Source: Akkermansia muciniphila (GTDB taxonomy: Bacteria; Verrucomicrobiota; Verrucomicrobiia; Verrucomicrobiales; Akkermansiaceae). Taken from it: 57,356 nt of DNA. The translations under genes and the position numbers were made by a program. This document shows, in pieces, positions 8,611-17,220 of the stretch (position 1 is its first letter; the number at the start of each line of letters is the position of its first letter). The stretch spans positions 1 to 57,356 of the forward strand of contig CAMDAD010000019.1 of the NCBI GenBank assembly GCA_945888515.1, written 5' to 3'. The notes below the pieces were generated by a model. That model had not been told where the DNA came from, made no database searches, and was given only the letters and a program-made list of their open reading frames with translations.

Positions 8611-9291
8611 TTATTTTTCGGCGTGGCCTGCCGGCTTTCGTGCCAGCCAGATCGGATAGCGCCGCGGGCGCTTGGAGGCCGGGTTGCTCACGACAAAGTG
8701 CTCCACCACATCAAAACCCGCACGACGCAGGCGCGAAAACATGCCCGGAATGACGCGGGATGCGGTAATACCGAGCACACCACCCGCTTGCAAGGCATCT
8801 CGTATGGCACCCAACCAGCGGCGATCGTCGAACAGCATTTTTCCCTGATCGAGCGGACAGGCATCCGCTTGCAAAAGAATCGCATGCAGACTGCCATTTT
8901 CTCGAGCAAGGGAAGAGGGCGTGAGATCATGCAGGCAACGCACTCGGCTATCTTGAAAGCAGTGGTCTTGCGGAAAAAATTTCTTTTGCCACTGCACCAG
9001 TTCGCGCTGTGGTTCGTAGACCATGAAATCCGCTTTTTTTTGCGGAATTGCAGCAGCAACCGCTTTCACCAGAGCGCCCAGCCCCAGTCCCAGCACCAGC
9101 ATTTTCGGTTGGCGCGCGGGGCGAAAAGGATGCGTGCCTAGTTTTGCCAACTCTTCTTCCGCGAGGAGCGTGGAAACTCCCGCCCATTGCTGCCCATGCG
9201 AATGCAGGTAAAATCGCTTGTCGTGCTCATGAAGTTCGAGGCTGCTGCCATCAGGAAGCGTGGTATGAGCGAGAATGATCCGTGGTTTCAT
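8611..9291 (-). CDS. Spermidine-synthase-like methyltransferase-fold protein
   Basis: 226 residues with an N-terminal strand region (LELHEHDKRFYLHSHGQQW) like the start of spermidine synthases. The nucleotide-binding glycine motif is MLVLGLGLGALVKAV (about 73-87) and the acidic strand end is FMVYEPQREL. Later elements resemble a Rossmann methyltransferase. The putrescine-binding residues of SpeE are not evident, so the substrate is unknown. It lies 67 bases upstream of the adaptor gene on the same strand and could be in the same transcript. Confidence 0.75.
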   Translation of the reverse strand: MKPRIILAHTTLPDGSSLELHEHDKRFYLHSHGQQWAGVSTLLAEEELAKLGTHPFRPARQPKMLVLGLGLGALVKAVAAAIPQKKADFMVYEPQRELVQWQKKFFPQDHCFQDSRVRCLHDLTPSSLARENGSLHAILLQADACPLDQGKMLFDDRRWLGAIRDALQAGGVLGITASRVIPGMFSRLRRAGFDVVEHFVVSNPASKRPRRYPIWLARKPAGHAEK

Positions 9292-9341
9292 GTTGTTTTA
9301 CTGTTGTCGCAGCGGAAAAACTCTAGTAAGAGTCTGACGTC

Positions 9342-9743
9342 ATGTCCACAGAACAATCACCCGATCCTCAAAACATTGCTTCCGCCCGTGCCGCAGAAAT
9401 ACCACCACCTCCACCTGCCGCACCGACAGATACCCCTCCGCCCGCTCCTTCTTATTCTGCCCCTCACGCCGCGCCCACACCGAACTCGGATGCTAAGGAT
9501 AAAAAAATTCTCGCTGGCATTCTGGGTATCGTGCTGGGAAGCTTCGGCATTCACAAGTTCATTCTGGGATACAAAAATGAGGGAATCATTATGTGTGTTG
9601 TCGGTGTGGTCGGTTATTTTTTATGCGCCATTCCCACCATGGTTATGGCGATCATCGGCCTCATCGAAGGCATCATCTATTTGACGAAATCCGACGAGGA
9701 GTTCGGCCGCATTTACCTCCAAGGTCGCAAGCCCTGGTTCTAA
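9342..9743 (+). CDS. TM2 domain membrane protein
   Basis: 133 residues. A Pro/Ala-rich cytoplasmic or linker region covers about 1-45. The TM2 domain follows: helix one around KKILAGILGIVLGSFGIHKF, the short turn with Gly and Tyr, and helix two around IPTMVMAIIGLIEGIIYL. The C-terminus is short and basic. TM2 proteins are small, widespread inner-membrane proteins of unresolved function. A small gene follows 12 bases downstream. Confidence 0.88.
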   Translation: MSTEQSPDPQNIASARAAEIPPPPPAAPTDTPPPAPSYSAPHAAPTPNSDAKDKKILAGILGIVLGSFGIHKFILGYKNEGIIMCVVGVVGYFLCAIPTMVMAIIGLIEGIIYLTKSDEEFGRIYLQGRKPWF

Positions 9744-9755
9744 CGATAATCTGCT

Positions 9756-10016
9756 GTGACCAGAGATCGCAAGTTTATCGAATTCTGGTTGCGTCGCGTG
9801 CGCAAAGAACTGGCCATTAGTGGACGAATGGCCGAACTGGCAGCGATTTTGCAATCCCAGCAAGAGCCATCGCGCGACTGGCATAGGGACCTATTACGAC
9901 TGCGCCAAGGAGAATGGGAGCCGACCATGGATGACCTCATCCGCATCGATGGCTTGCTCTCACGCCCGCAAAAACCAACCTCACCCGAGCCAACTCTGCC
10001 GAGTCTCTTTGAGTAA
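9756..10016 (+). CDS. Small helical protein, unknown function
   Basis: 86 residues from a GTG start 12 bases after the TM2 gene, so probably co-transcribed. It is charged and helix-rich. The segment RKELAISGRMAELAAIL followed by a second helical block (WEPTMDDLIRIDGLL) is reminiscent of a compact helix-turn-helix, but no family can be named safely. It ends with a Pro-rich tail and stops 3 bases before the convergent thioesterase gene. Confidence 0.65.
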   Translation: MTRDRKFIEFWLRRVRKELAISGRMAELAAILQSQQEPSRDWHRDLLRLRQGEWEPTMDDLIRIDGLLSRPQKPTSPEPTLPSLFE

Positions 10017-10019
10017 AGG

Positions 10020-10442
10020 TTAGTCGTGGCGCTTGGCATTCCCTTTGTGACGCCACTCCGCCGGCAGGCGTCGCGGTTTACCCTCCGGCATCTGCACCAA
10101 GGCCAAAGCCTGTCGCGCCCTGACCAGTTCCTGTCCGTCCGACTCGCGAATCATCACAAACTGGCACCAAAACCGCGCGCCCTCGATCTCTGCCAGCGCC
10201 CCCTCGATGCGAAGCCAGTCGCCCAGCTTCGCGGGAAACCGATAGTCCACCTCGGTCCGCACCACGACGGGATACAGTTGCGTTTTTGCCATGGTCGGCA
10301 AGTCCATTCCCATCAGACTCGCCAAGCGAGTGCGACAGGTCTCTATCATACGCAAATAAGCCAGATTGTGAACCACACCTCCACAGTCCGTATCAAAGAA
10401 CATGACCTCCTCCCGCGTTGCAATCGTTAGATTTTCAGACAT
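10020..10442 (-). CDS. Acyl-CoA thioesterase, YbgC/4HBT hotdog family
   Basis: 140 residues. It has the hotdog-fold signature MFFDTDCGGVVHNLAYLRMIE, in which the conserved Asp (about residue 19) is the catalytic carboxylate of YbgC-like and 4-hydroxybenzoyl-CoA thioesterases. It hydrolyses acyl- or aryl-CoA to the free acid; the exact substrate is unknown. The ATG is preferred over the GTG one codon upstream. It is convergent with the small helical gene, with only 3 bases between stops. Confidence 0.88.
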   Translation of the reverse strand: MSENLTIATREEVMFFDTDCGGVVHNLAYLRMIETCRTRLASLMGMDLPTMAKTQLYPVVVRTEVDYRFPAKLGDWLRIEGALAEIEGARFWCQFVMIRESDGQELVRARQALALVQMPEGKPRRLPAEWRHKGNAKRHD

Positions 10443-10524
10443 CACAGTGGCAGCTTGACAAAACCTCAGCAGTTTTGCAACATTCGTATGTTACATTGCG
10501 TAATGTTATCAAAAGGATATCTTT

Positions 10525-12324
10525 ATGAAAACTGAATCTCTTTTCCCCGCATTCCTGACGGCGTTTTTCGCAGGACTTTTTTTTACGACGGCGCCCGCGA
10601 AGGCAGGTTTCATTCCGCCCAAGGACAACGCGCCTTTCCGCCGCGACCAGCTCCCCATTGATGTCGATACGATGAAACAATTGTCCAGCCACTTGGTGAC
10701 ACTCTGCAGTATTCTGGATTCGCAAGACAACAGTCAACAACGCACTGCCGCGCAGTTCCTCGCGCTGGCTCTGGCACTGGATCCCGTCAACCGCAGCGCT
10801 CAAGACTTGTTAGATCAATTCAAACAGGAGACACCACCGCTCACGCGTAACCAAAATGAACTTGTCGTCGCCAAGTCCCGCGCATGGCGCACACAATCCT
10901 GGCTCGCCACTGCCGAGTCTGGCGCGGACGGCAGAAGCCTCGCACTCTGCCTCGGCGATGTTCTTTCTAAAGTAGATCCCGAGCACCCCTCATCGGCCAA
11001 CTACAAAACCGAACAAGGACAATGGAAAGAATGGATCGCAGACGCCGATCGTTTTCTAAAGAAAGAAGAACCAGGCATCTTGGACGGAGAAGAGACTGCT
11101 GAAGAGGAAATGACCGAGCAGGATAAGGAGCTTAATGAAGTCGATGATCAGCAAATCGCCTTTGCACTGAATAGCGCCACGATATCCTCACCATTGATGA
11201 TATTCAACGATATCACCAAAACCTATGATTTGAAGCTGTTACCCGTCACTCTCAGCACCGCGATCGATGAAGAACACAAAGAATTTCGATATCATCTCAA
11301 AGACGTAGACCAAGAAAAAATTCGACCAGCGCTGCTTGCCATCAATAAAAGCACCGTTCCATGGCTGAAGGAAAAATTCCAAGGACTCCCGCATGGTGGT
11401 GTCGTGAACCTGTCACTGCCCCCGAGAGAATACTACGCCACCAACCGCAACGCAGAAAATATCTCGGCCGCCGCTGCCGTGCTGGCCGCAGCGTCACTCA
11501 GCGGGCAAGAGCCTACTGGCGTGGTCATAGGCATTGTGCAACCCGATGGCAAGTTGGTCCTCCCCAGCAACGGTTGGCAACTCATCCGCTCCCTGTCCGC
11601 AGCGCCCGCCTCTCGTGTCGTTTTACCCAAATCCTGCGCTGATTTGCTGCTTGGTCTCCTCACGCTTGATGAACTGGAATTTTTCATGAAACACGATGTA
11701 TTACTCGCCGATAACATCGATGAATTAGTCAACTTGAGCAAAAAAAATCCCGATGCCAACCTCGCTGCCGCCTTGAGTCATTTCGCCGGAATACGCGAAA
11801 AAGCCACCTCCAGCATCGGCCCCTTCGTCACCAACTCGTTTGTTCGCGGCCGACTGGAAACCATCGCTGCCGCCATGCCAAACTACGCCTCCGCACAATA
11901 CTTACTGATCCAAGCAAAAGGGAAGCGCCCGACACAATTGTCGGAAAAAGTCACCGCACACGAACTCCGCATGGCCCTTGCTCCGATCAGATCAGTCGTT
12001 GACATCTACTTTGATAACGATGAGAGAACTCAGCCTACTCATACTCAGATGCAATCCGCTCACGAATCGTGTCGCGCAGCCCTAGATCCATTGGACCGAC
12101 AGATTGCCAACACAGAACGGGCGATTTATGGGGAAGCCATCGATCTAGCAAACACCGCGCGCACACTGGCTCGTGCGATAAAAAAAGTAAAAGACAAGGG
12201 CTTCGAGAACTACATCAAGGGGTTTCACGACAAATCGCTGACTGAATCAGCTTCCATGCTTACGAAAGCGCTGCCAGAGATTGAACGCAAGATTAGTCAC
12301 ATTCTCGAAGAGCCAGAATTGTAA
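10525..12324 (+). CDS. Secreted protein with a degenerate Lon/S16-like domain
   Basis: 599 residues with a signal peptide (to about residue 27, cleavage near AKA). A good ribosome-binding site AAGGA lies 7 bases before the ATG. Residues about 300-405 resemble the proteolytic domain of Lon. They contain a serine in the position of Lon's nucleophile (NISAAAAVL, Ser314) and the block GIVQPDGKLVLPSNGWQL, which parallels Lon's TGEI...G.V.PIGGLKEK. The residue aligned with the catalytic Lys is Gln352. It continues with VVLPKSCADL and a DNIDELV-like end, as in Lon. Either the dyad is incomplete or the fold has been reused. N- and C-terminal parts are unrecognised helical regions. Confidence 0.6.
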   Translation: MKTESLFPAFLTAFFAGLFFTTAPAKAGFIPPKDNAPFRRDQLPIDVDTMKQLSSHLVTLCSILDSQDNSQQRTAAQFLALALALDPVNRSAQDLLDQFKQETPPLTRNQNELVVAKSRAWRTQSWLATAESGADGRSLALCLGDVLSKVDPEHPSSANYKTEQGQWKEWIADADRFLKKEEPGILDGEETAEEEMTEQDKELNEVDDQQIAFALNSATISSPLMIFNDITKTYDLKLLPVTLSTAIDEEHKEFRYHLKDVDQEKIRPALLAINKSTVPWLKEKFQGLPHGGVVNLSLPPREYYATNRNAENISAAAAVLAAASLSGQEPTGVVIGIVQPDGKLVLPSNGWQLIRSLSAAPASRVVLPKSCADLLLGLLTLDELEFFMKHDVLLADNIDELVNLSKKNPDANLAAALSHFAGIREKATSSIGPFVTNSFVRGRLETIAAAMPNYASAQYLLIQAKGKRPTQLSEKVTAHELRMALAPIRSVVDIYFDNDERTQPTHTQMQSAHESCRAALDPLDRQIANTERAIYGEAIDLANTARTLARAIKKVKDKGFENYIKGFHDKSLTESASMLTKALPEIERKISHILEEPEL

Positions 12325-12434
12325 GAAAAAGTCACAAGGTCAACATCACGCTTGGTCCATCCCGAGCTGTCTACGTTGACAAAAAATCCCGTAATGTCAC
12401 TTGCGCGTTTGCATGTCATGGGTAAGTTGTTTTT

Positions 12435-13643
12435 ATGTCCGCCATCTGCCCGACACTCCCAGACTACTTGCATGAGGAAATTCTGCTTCATCCTGAAAAC
12501 CGCAACTTTCCTACCTTCGATCTACGCAGGTTGTTAGATACTGTGTTCACACCGACTACCGGTTGCAAGATCTGCATTCTCGTAGACTTCGCCGACCCAC
12601 AACCCATGATGCAAGAGTTCCGCTTCCTCAAAGAGGAAGGGTTTCCCATACAAAAACGCGCCTACCAACATTTCTTTCAAGGCATGCAAAATGGCGTTAT
12701 GGCTAACCTCGGCATGCACGGTGGAGAAATGTTCGCTTATCGCATGACTTATGGTTCGAATCTCGACCTCGCCGATGAAGTGTGGGACGCCCGTGGCAAG
12801 CAACTCTCTTTCGATCACGACATTTATCCGAATTACGATCTGATTCTTTGTATCTCCACCTACTCCGCCACGGCTCCACTCACGGCAAAGGCAAAACAAT
12901 TCGGTTTCCGCGGTGCCACCTTGCACGGTGTGAATGACATGATTCTATCCTCAGGATTGGCTGTCGATTACCATGAGGTTTCGCGCGATGCCGAAAAAAT
13001 CCGCCTCGCCATGACTTGTGCTGATTCCATCGAAATTGACTTCGCCCTCGAAGACGGCCGCGTCCTCACTGCATGGCTCGGTCTCGGTGGTCAAGAATCT
13101 CAAAAATCCCATGGTCTTTGCAACGGGCTCACGCCAGACATCGCCAACCTTCCCGCAGGGGAGGTCTACTTCGTCCCCTGCGATGCGCGCGGCCAATTTC
13201 CCATGAAATACGAAGATGGCACTCTCGGCGTGCTCGATGTGGAAAATCGCTGTATCGTTCGCTCCACACTCATCGCCGGGAACCAAGCAACCATCGATGC
13301 TCATAACGCTCGGCTGATCGATGACCCCATGACCGGCACGCTCGGCGAACTCGGCTTCGGCACGCAGGTGCTCCCTGTTTCCGGTGCCGACATTCAAGAC
13401 GAAAAAGTGCTGGGCACCTGCCACCTTGCCACTGGTCGCGATGATCATCTCGGCGGTGACATCATGCCCTCGATGTTTAAAAAACACGAGAATTCCACTC
13501 ACGACGATATCCTTTTTGCGCCGCACAAAACACCGAACTTCAATATCAGTGAAGTGCGCATGAAGCGCGGCGATCAAGAGGAAATCATCATTGAAAATTT
13601 CCGCCCCAGCCGCTACATTATGGATGCGCTGACAGCATTCTAA
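12435..13643 (+). CDS. M29-family (aminopeptidase T-like) metalloprotein
   Basis: 402 residues. The C-terminal half carries the M29 pattern: Glu243 (AGEVYFVP), Glu305 (GELGFG), His330 in DEKVLGTCHLATG, and His356/Asp358 in THDDIL. These positions correspond to metal ligands in aminopeptidases AmpS/T. The N-terminal half is longer and more divergent than in typical leucyl aminopeptidases, so the substrate may not be an ordinary peptide. It is followed after 5 bases by the OvoA-type methyltransferase, suggesting a shared transcript and perhaps histidine-derived thiol metabolism (inference). Confidence 0.75.
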   Translation: MSAICPTLPDYLHEEILLHPENRNFPTFDLRRLLDTVFTPTTGCKICILVDFADPQPMMQEFRFLKEEGFPIQKRAYQHFFQGMQNGVMANLGMHGGEMFAYRMTYGSNLDLADEVWDARGKQLSFDHDIYPNYDLILCISTYSATAPLTAKAKQFGFRGATLHGVNDMILSSGLAVDYHEVSRDAEKIRLAMTCADSIEIDFALEDGRVLTAWLGLGGQESQKSHGLCNGLTPDIANLPAGEVYFVPCDARGQFPMKYEDGTLGVLDVENRCIVRSTLIAGNQATIDAHNARLIDDPMTGTLGELGFGTQVLPVSGADIQDEKVLGTCHLATGRDDHLGGDIMPSMFKKHENSTHDDILFAPHKTPNFNISEVRMKRGDQEEIIIENFRPSRYIMDALTAF

Positions 13644-13648
13644 CACAA

Positions 13649-14386
13649 GTGGCCGGTTCGAACATCTACGAGTCTCCGCGACTTCTCGACGAATACCTCT
13701 TATTTCACTACGGCAGTGAAACTGATGTATTTGCTGATGGTGAAATCCCCTACCCCGCCGCCATGCGCGAGGCCATGGGTTTCACGCGACGGACAGTAGG
13801 ATACTTCGGCGAATTCACGGTTGCGCGCGGGCTTGACTTGGGCTGCGCCGTGGGCGCATCGACTTTTGCCATGGCAAAACACTGCGAACATGTTGTAGGC
13901 ATCGATTTCTCCCACGCCTTCATTGATGCGGCGGCGGCATTGCACCGAGGCGAAACGATCGCCTACCGTCGCCATGACGAGGGCGGGATGTATCAGGAAT
14001 TGCGCGCGCGTGCCGCAGGCAGAATCGACCGCTGCTCCTTCGAGCAAGGGGATGCCATGGAGCTGCGAACGGACTTGGGGGCATTCGACCGCGTGCATGC
14101 AGCGAATGTCATTTGTCGCTTGCCACGACCAACAGCCTTGCTGGATCGCCTCCCGGAGTTGGTTCACCCCGGCGGGGAACTCATTCTCGCCACGCCTTGC
14201 ACTTGGTTGGAGGAATACACCCCACCCAGCGCTTGGCCCATGGGCGATACTTTTTCCTGGTTGCAACAGCAATTGAGTCCCCACTTCGAGCTCATGCATC
14301 GCTGCCACGAACCCTTCCTCATCCGCGAAACCGCCCGCAAATTCCAGTGGTCACAATCGCTTGTGACTTGCTGGCAAAGGAAATAA
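13649..14386 (+). CDS. Stand-alone OvoA C-terminal-type methyltransferase (putative 4-mercaptohistidine N1-methyltransferase)
   Basis: 245 residues from a GTG start 5 bases after the M29 gene. It covers the full C-terminal domain of OvoA: the opening NIYESPRLLDEYLLFHYG, SAM-binding LDLGCAVGAS, GIDFSHAFI, the middle AANVICRLPRP, the segment PGGELILATPCTWLEEYTPP, and the end RKFQWSQSLVTCW. In ovothiol biosynthesis this domain methylates 4-mercaptohistidine at the imidazole nitrogen. In OvoA it is fused behind a sulfoxide synthase; here it is separate, and no sulfoxide synthase or OvoB lies in the window. Confidence 0.85.
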   Translation: MAGSNIYESPRLLDEYLLFHYGSETDVFADGEIPYPAAMREAMGFTRRTVGYFGEFTVARGLDLGCAVGASTFAMAKHCEHVVGIDFSHAFIDAAAALHRGETIAYRRHDEGGMYQELRARAAGRIDRCSFEQGDAMELRTDLGAFDRVHAANVICRLPRPTALLDRLPELVHPGGELILATPCTWLEEYTPPSAWPMGDTFSWLQQQLSPHFELMHRCHEPFLIRETARKFQWSQSLVTCWQRK

Positions 14387-14624
14387 GTATCGTAAGCCCC
14401 CATACACAGGTAGCTCATAGCGAACTCGTTAACTCTAACATGGGTGTCCAAAATATGATGAGAAAAATGGCTCGGATCGCCCCCGCCTTGGCTCCAGAAG
14501 TCGATCTGAGGGTATTATTCCCGTCACATCAAAATCACTCTCCTACGGAAGAAAAATGAAAATCTCCGCCCTTTTTGTGTGATTATACTTGCACTAGATC
14601 GGGCCGGTCAAAAAATTTTACAAC

Positions 14625-14642
14625 CTACGATATTCATAGTAA
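14625..14642. repeat. Bipartite motif CTACGA-N6-TAGTAA, copy 5
   Basis: Spacer TATTCA. One of the two copies that lie outside a gene. One arm carries the G variant. Confidence 0.5.
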
Positions 14643-14708
14643 TTCTACCGTCCGTTCCACTTTTTTCAAGCCGATTTTCTCCTTTTTTCCTCCGCCCAGC
14701 ACACCCGC

Positions 14709-14912
14709 ATGTGTCCCGCGCTCGATAACTCCACGTGGATCGAAGCCGGTGTGCGCAGATGCCTCGGCAGCTACCAGAGCGGACGAGATTTTCTTCAAGA
14801 ACGCGCTGAACTGCACCAAACCAAAATCCTTCGATCCACCTTCTTCGAGAGCCTCAAAAGCAAACGTCGCCTCGCATCAATTGGGACACACATGAGAAAT
14901 CTAACTATTTGA
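14709..14912 (+). pseudogene. Probable transposase N-terminal relic
   Basis: A 67-codon stretch beginning MCPALDNSTWIEAGVRRCL and continuing SYQSGRDFLQERAELHQTK then RSTFFESLKSKRRLA. This resembles the N-terminal region of IS4-like transposases, but the frame ends soon after and no catalytic DDE region follows. Codon composition looks like former coding sequence. No terminal inverted repeats are seen. Family assignment is tentative. Confidence 0.35.
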
Positions 14913-15002
14913 TCTGCTCTAAACTCAGCGTTTTATCCACAGATTTTGAAGAAGAGGCATTGTTACTTCTGTAACTCATGATTCCAGATAAGGTTTGCAT
15001 CT

Positions 15003-15080
15003 GGTGTCATTCTTTCTGGCGCAACGACCTCTTACAGCCTCTTTTTCAGGCTGTCCCCGGTGTCATTCTATTTGGCTCAA
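15003..15080. repeat. Direct repeat flanking a perfect hairpin
   Basis: A 22-base unit beginning GGTGTCATTCT occurs at 15003-15024 and again at 15059-15080, with 19 of 22 identical. Between them lies a perfect stem ACAGCCT (15034-15040) and AGGCTGT (15048-15054) around a T-rich 7-base loop. The block sits 63 bases before the TPR gene. It could be a small mobile element relic, a REP-like unit, or a leader structure. Confidence 0.5.
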
Positions 15081-15142
15081 TGCGCATAGCACATTTTTTA
15101 CTAGCCAAAAAACTAGGATCGAACTATAAGCAGTAAACCCTT

Positions 15143-16036
15143 ATGGAATCATCCAAAATCACTCTTATTACCATTCTGCGCGATCGCGTAGGTGAACTGT
15201 GCGAGGAAGGCAATTACTCCGAAGCCTTACACGCGGCCCACGCCGCTGTAGCGAAAGCCGAGCAAGAGCTAAGCACTGACCTCGAAAGCATGGAGGTTTT
15301 TTCCCTAGCGCTGGAGGTGCGTGGTGATTTGTATCGCCAAATTGGCGAGCCGGAACAGGCGCGCGACGATTATCGCCAGGCCATCGATCAACTCAATAAC
15401 CGTCTCGACCGCTGCGCACAACTCGGTCGCCTTCATGCCGATCTCGGTGCCGTGCATGACGAACTCGGTAGTGCCGAACGGGCGATCCATCACTGGGAGG
15501 TGGCCGTTTCTTTCTTCGAAAAAACCACTCCACCCTCTTCTCTGGACATCGCCGCACTCTCTAACAATCTCGCTTATCTGAAAAAACTTGCGGGCGAGCT
15601 CGATGGAGCTGAAAACGCCCTGCTCAAGGCCCTAGAAATTCTTCACCGCGAGCTGGGCGCCCATCACGATGAAACGGCTTGTGTCTGCAATAATCTCGGC
15701 GCCCTATATCAAGCATCCGGTCATCACGAGCAAGCACGCGAAATGCACCTGATGGCGCTCGAGGCACGACGCAAGCTCTACGGCGAGATTCATCTAGATA
15801 CGGCACAGTCCTACAACAATCTTGCTCTGGCTCTGTCTGAGACGGGTGACCCAGAATTGGCAAGGGATCACTTTGAGTGTGCGCTTGAAGCACTCAGCCA
15901 GTGTGGTCCGGAAGCGCGGGACGAACTGCTGTCCATTTCGGAAAACTACGTGCAATTCCTTCGAAACGTCGGGCAGGATGCATACGTCGATCAAGTAGAA
16001 ACGCGAGTGAATGAGGCTCTCTCGCAGTGGGACTGA
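15143..16036 (+). CDS. Tetratricopeptide-repeat protein, kinesin-light-chain-like repeats
   Basis: 297 residues without signal peptide or membrane segment, so cytoplasmic. It contains about six TPR units with the long 40-42-residue period seen in kinesin-light-chain-type repeats, for example LSNNLAYLKKLAGELDGAE, CNNLGALYQASGHHEQARE and SYNNLALALSETGDPELA. Such repeats form a protein-binding groove; the partner is unknown. It stands alone between a repeat-bearing intergenic region and a secreted hydrolase gene. Confidence 0.88.
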   Translation: MESSKITLITILRDRVGELCEEGNYSEALHAAHAAVAKAEQELSTDLESMEVFSLALEVRGDLYRQIGEPEQARDDYRQAIDQLNNRLDRCAQLGRLHADLGAVHDELGSAERAIHHWEVAVSFFEKTTPPSSLDIAALSNNLAYLKKLAGELDGAENALLKALEILHRELGAHHDETACVCNNLGALYQASGHHEQAREMHLMALEARRKLYGEIHLDTAQSYNNLALALSETGDPELARDHFECALEALSQCGPEARDELLSISENYVQFLRNVGQDAYVDQVETRVNEALSQWD

Positions 16037-16094
16037 AGGCGGCAAACCCTAGCTGTTCCCGCTCAAAGTTCGCCTACGCAACCCAGATCACTTA

Positions 16095-17144
16095 ATGATG
16101 AATCAAATCTTTTTTCTTCTGCTGAGCATGGTTCTGCCTCTCTGCGCTCAGAACCGTGGCTACCAGGATGCAAAACCACAGCATTACAAATTTCAGGAGC
16201 GTGCCAGCATCATCGATCCGCGTGCGCGCGCTCATCCTGAGATTGATTTTTTTCTCGAAAAAAGTGGCAAACCAGTAGACTTACAGAACGCAGCAGTGGA
16301 TACCCGCATTGCTCCACAGGGGAAACTTGTCATCTGGCTCATGGCGCATAACGGCGCGCTGTTTGACAAGATCACTTCCTACGGTCACCACGTGATTCAG
16401 GTGCACTATGCCAATGGGTGGTTCAACAAACTCTACGGCAATAAACCACCCGCCGATGATTTGTTTCTTTCAAAAGTGCGCTTGGAAGCAGCTACTGGAA
16501 AAGACTTTAGCGATGCTGTGGTCATTCCGGAACCGGACGGCATGATGGAGAGGGCGCTTCAATTCGTCACATGGCTAGCGAAAAAAAATCCCCAAGCCCA
16601 CTGGGAAGGATTTCTCACACCAGACCGAAAGGGCCTCCGATGGGACCGCGTCATCATCTCTGGAGCCTCACACGGTTCCACCACCGCAGCACGTTTCGCG
16701 AAATATCAAAAAGTCGATCGGGTCGTCATGTTCTCCGGACCACGCGATCAATACGAGGTTTGGCAAAAACTTCCCTCCGCCACGCCAGAAAACCGCTACT
16801 TCGGGTTCACGCACACACTCGATGATGGCTGGCAAAACGATCATTACTGTCGTTCATGGGAATTGTTAGGGATGAACGCCTTCGGGGCCGTAACGAATGT
16901 GGATCAGACTAAAGCGCCCTACGGCCATTCACGCCGGCTAGTTACTTCTGCTGATGTGAAAAATAACGCAGGCCGAGCTCACAGCGCTTCCGTACCTGGT
17001 GGGGCAGCCGTCAAGAATGCGAAGGGGCATTTTATCCACGAAGACGTCTGGCGCTATTTGTTCACGCATCCTGTTGACCAAGTGGGTACGCCCATAGAGC
17101 ACGATGCGAGTTGCATCATTGACCAACGGGAAGCGCAGCAATGA
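16095..17144 (+). CDS. Secreted alpha/beta-hydrolase-fold protein (possibly BPSS1187 family)
   Basis: 349 residues with a signal peptide ending near LPLCAQ (about residue 19). The nucleophile elbow is ISGASHGSTTAARFAKY with Ser192. The surrounding text VDRVVMFSGPRDQYEVWQKLP and the later FTHTLDDGWQNDHYCRSWELLG resemble secreted alpha/beta hydrolases that I associate with the BPSS1187 group; that name is from memory. A late His near GHFIHEDVW could complete the triad. Substrate unknown; likely periplasmic or exported esterase-like. Confidence 0.7.
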   Translation: MMNQIFFLLLSMVLPLCAQNRGYQDAKPQHYKFQERASIIDPRARAHPEIDFFLEKSGKPVDLQNAAVDTRIAPQGKLVIWLMAHNGALFDKITSYGHHVIQVHYANGWFNKLYGNKPPADDLFLSKVRLEAATGKDFSDAVVIPEPDGMMERALQFVTWLAKKNPQAHWEGFLTPDRKGLRWDRVIISGASHGSTTAARFAKYQKVDRVVMFSGPRDQYEVWQKLPSATPENRYFGFTHTLDDGWQNDHYCRSWELLGMNAFGAVTNVDQTKAPYGHSRRLVTSADVKNNAGRAHSASVPGGAAVKNAKGHFIHEDVWRYLFTHPVDQVGTPIEHDASCIIDQREAQQ

Positions 17145-17220
17145 AGGTATTTGTTTTGCAGCATCATGTAATCTGAGGCGATACACCGCTAGAGCAGTTC
17201 TTTGCTGTCGTCACGAAGAG

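Larger units (their letters stand above)
14387..15142. other. Decayed intergenic interval
   Basis: About 750 bases without an intact gene. It holds one bipartite motif copy (14626), a probable transposase N-terminal relic (14709-14912), and an imperfect direct repeat flanking a hairpin (15003-15080). The rest shows no recognisable coding or RNA feature. Confidence 0.6.

Noticed and set aside
12951-13646. 231-codon minus-strand frame opposite the M29 gene
   Set aside because: It is antisense to the recognised M29 family protein; the composition reflects the codon bias of the real gene.
14933-14941. DnaA-box-like TTATCCACA
   Set aside because: A single copy in a 57-kb window is near chance expectation; no second box, AT-rich unwinding region or dnaA/dnaN gene nearby.
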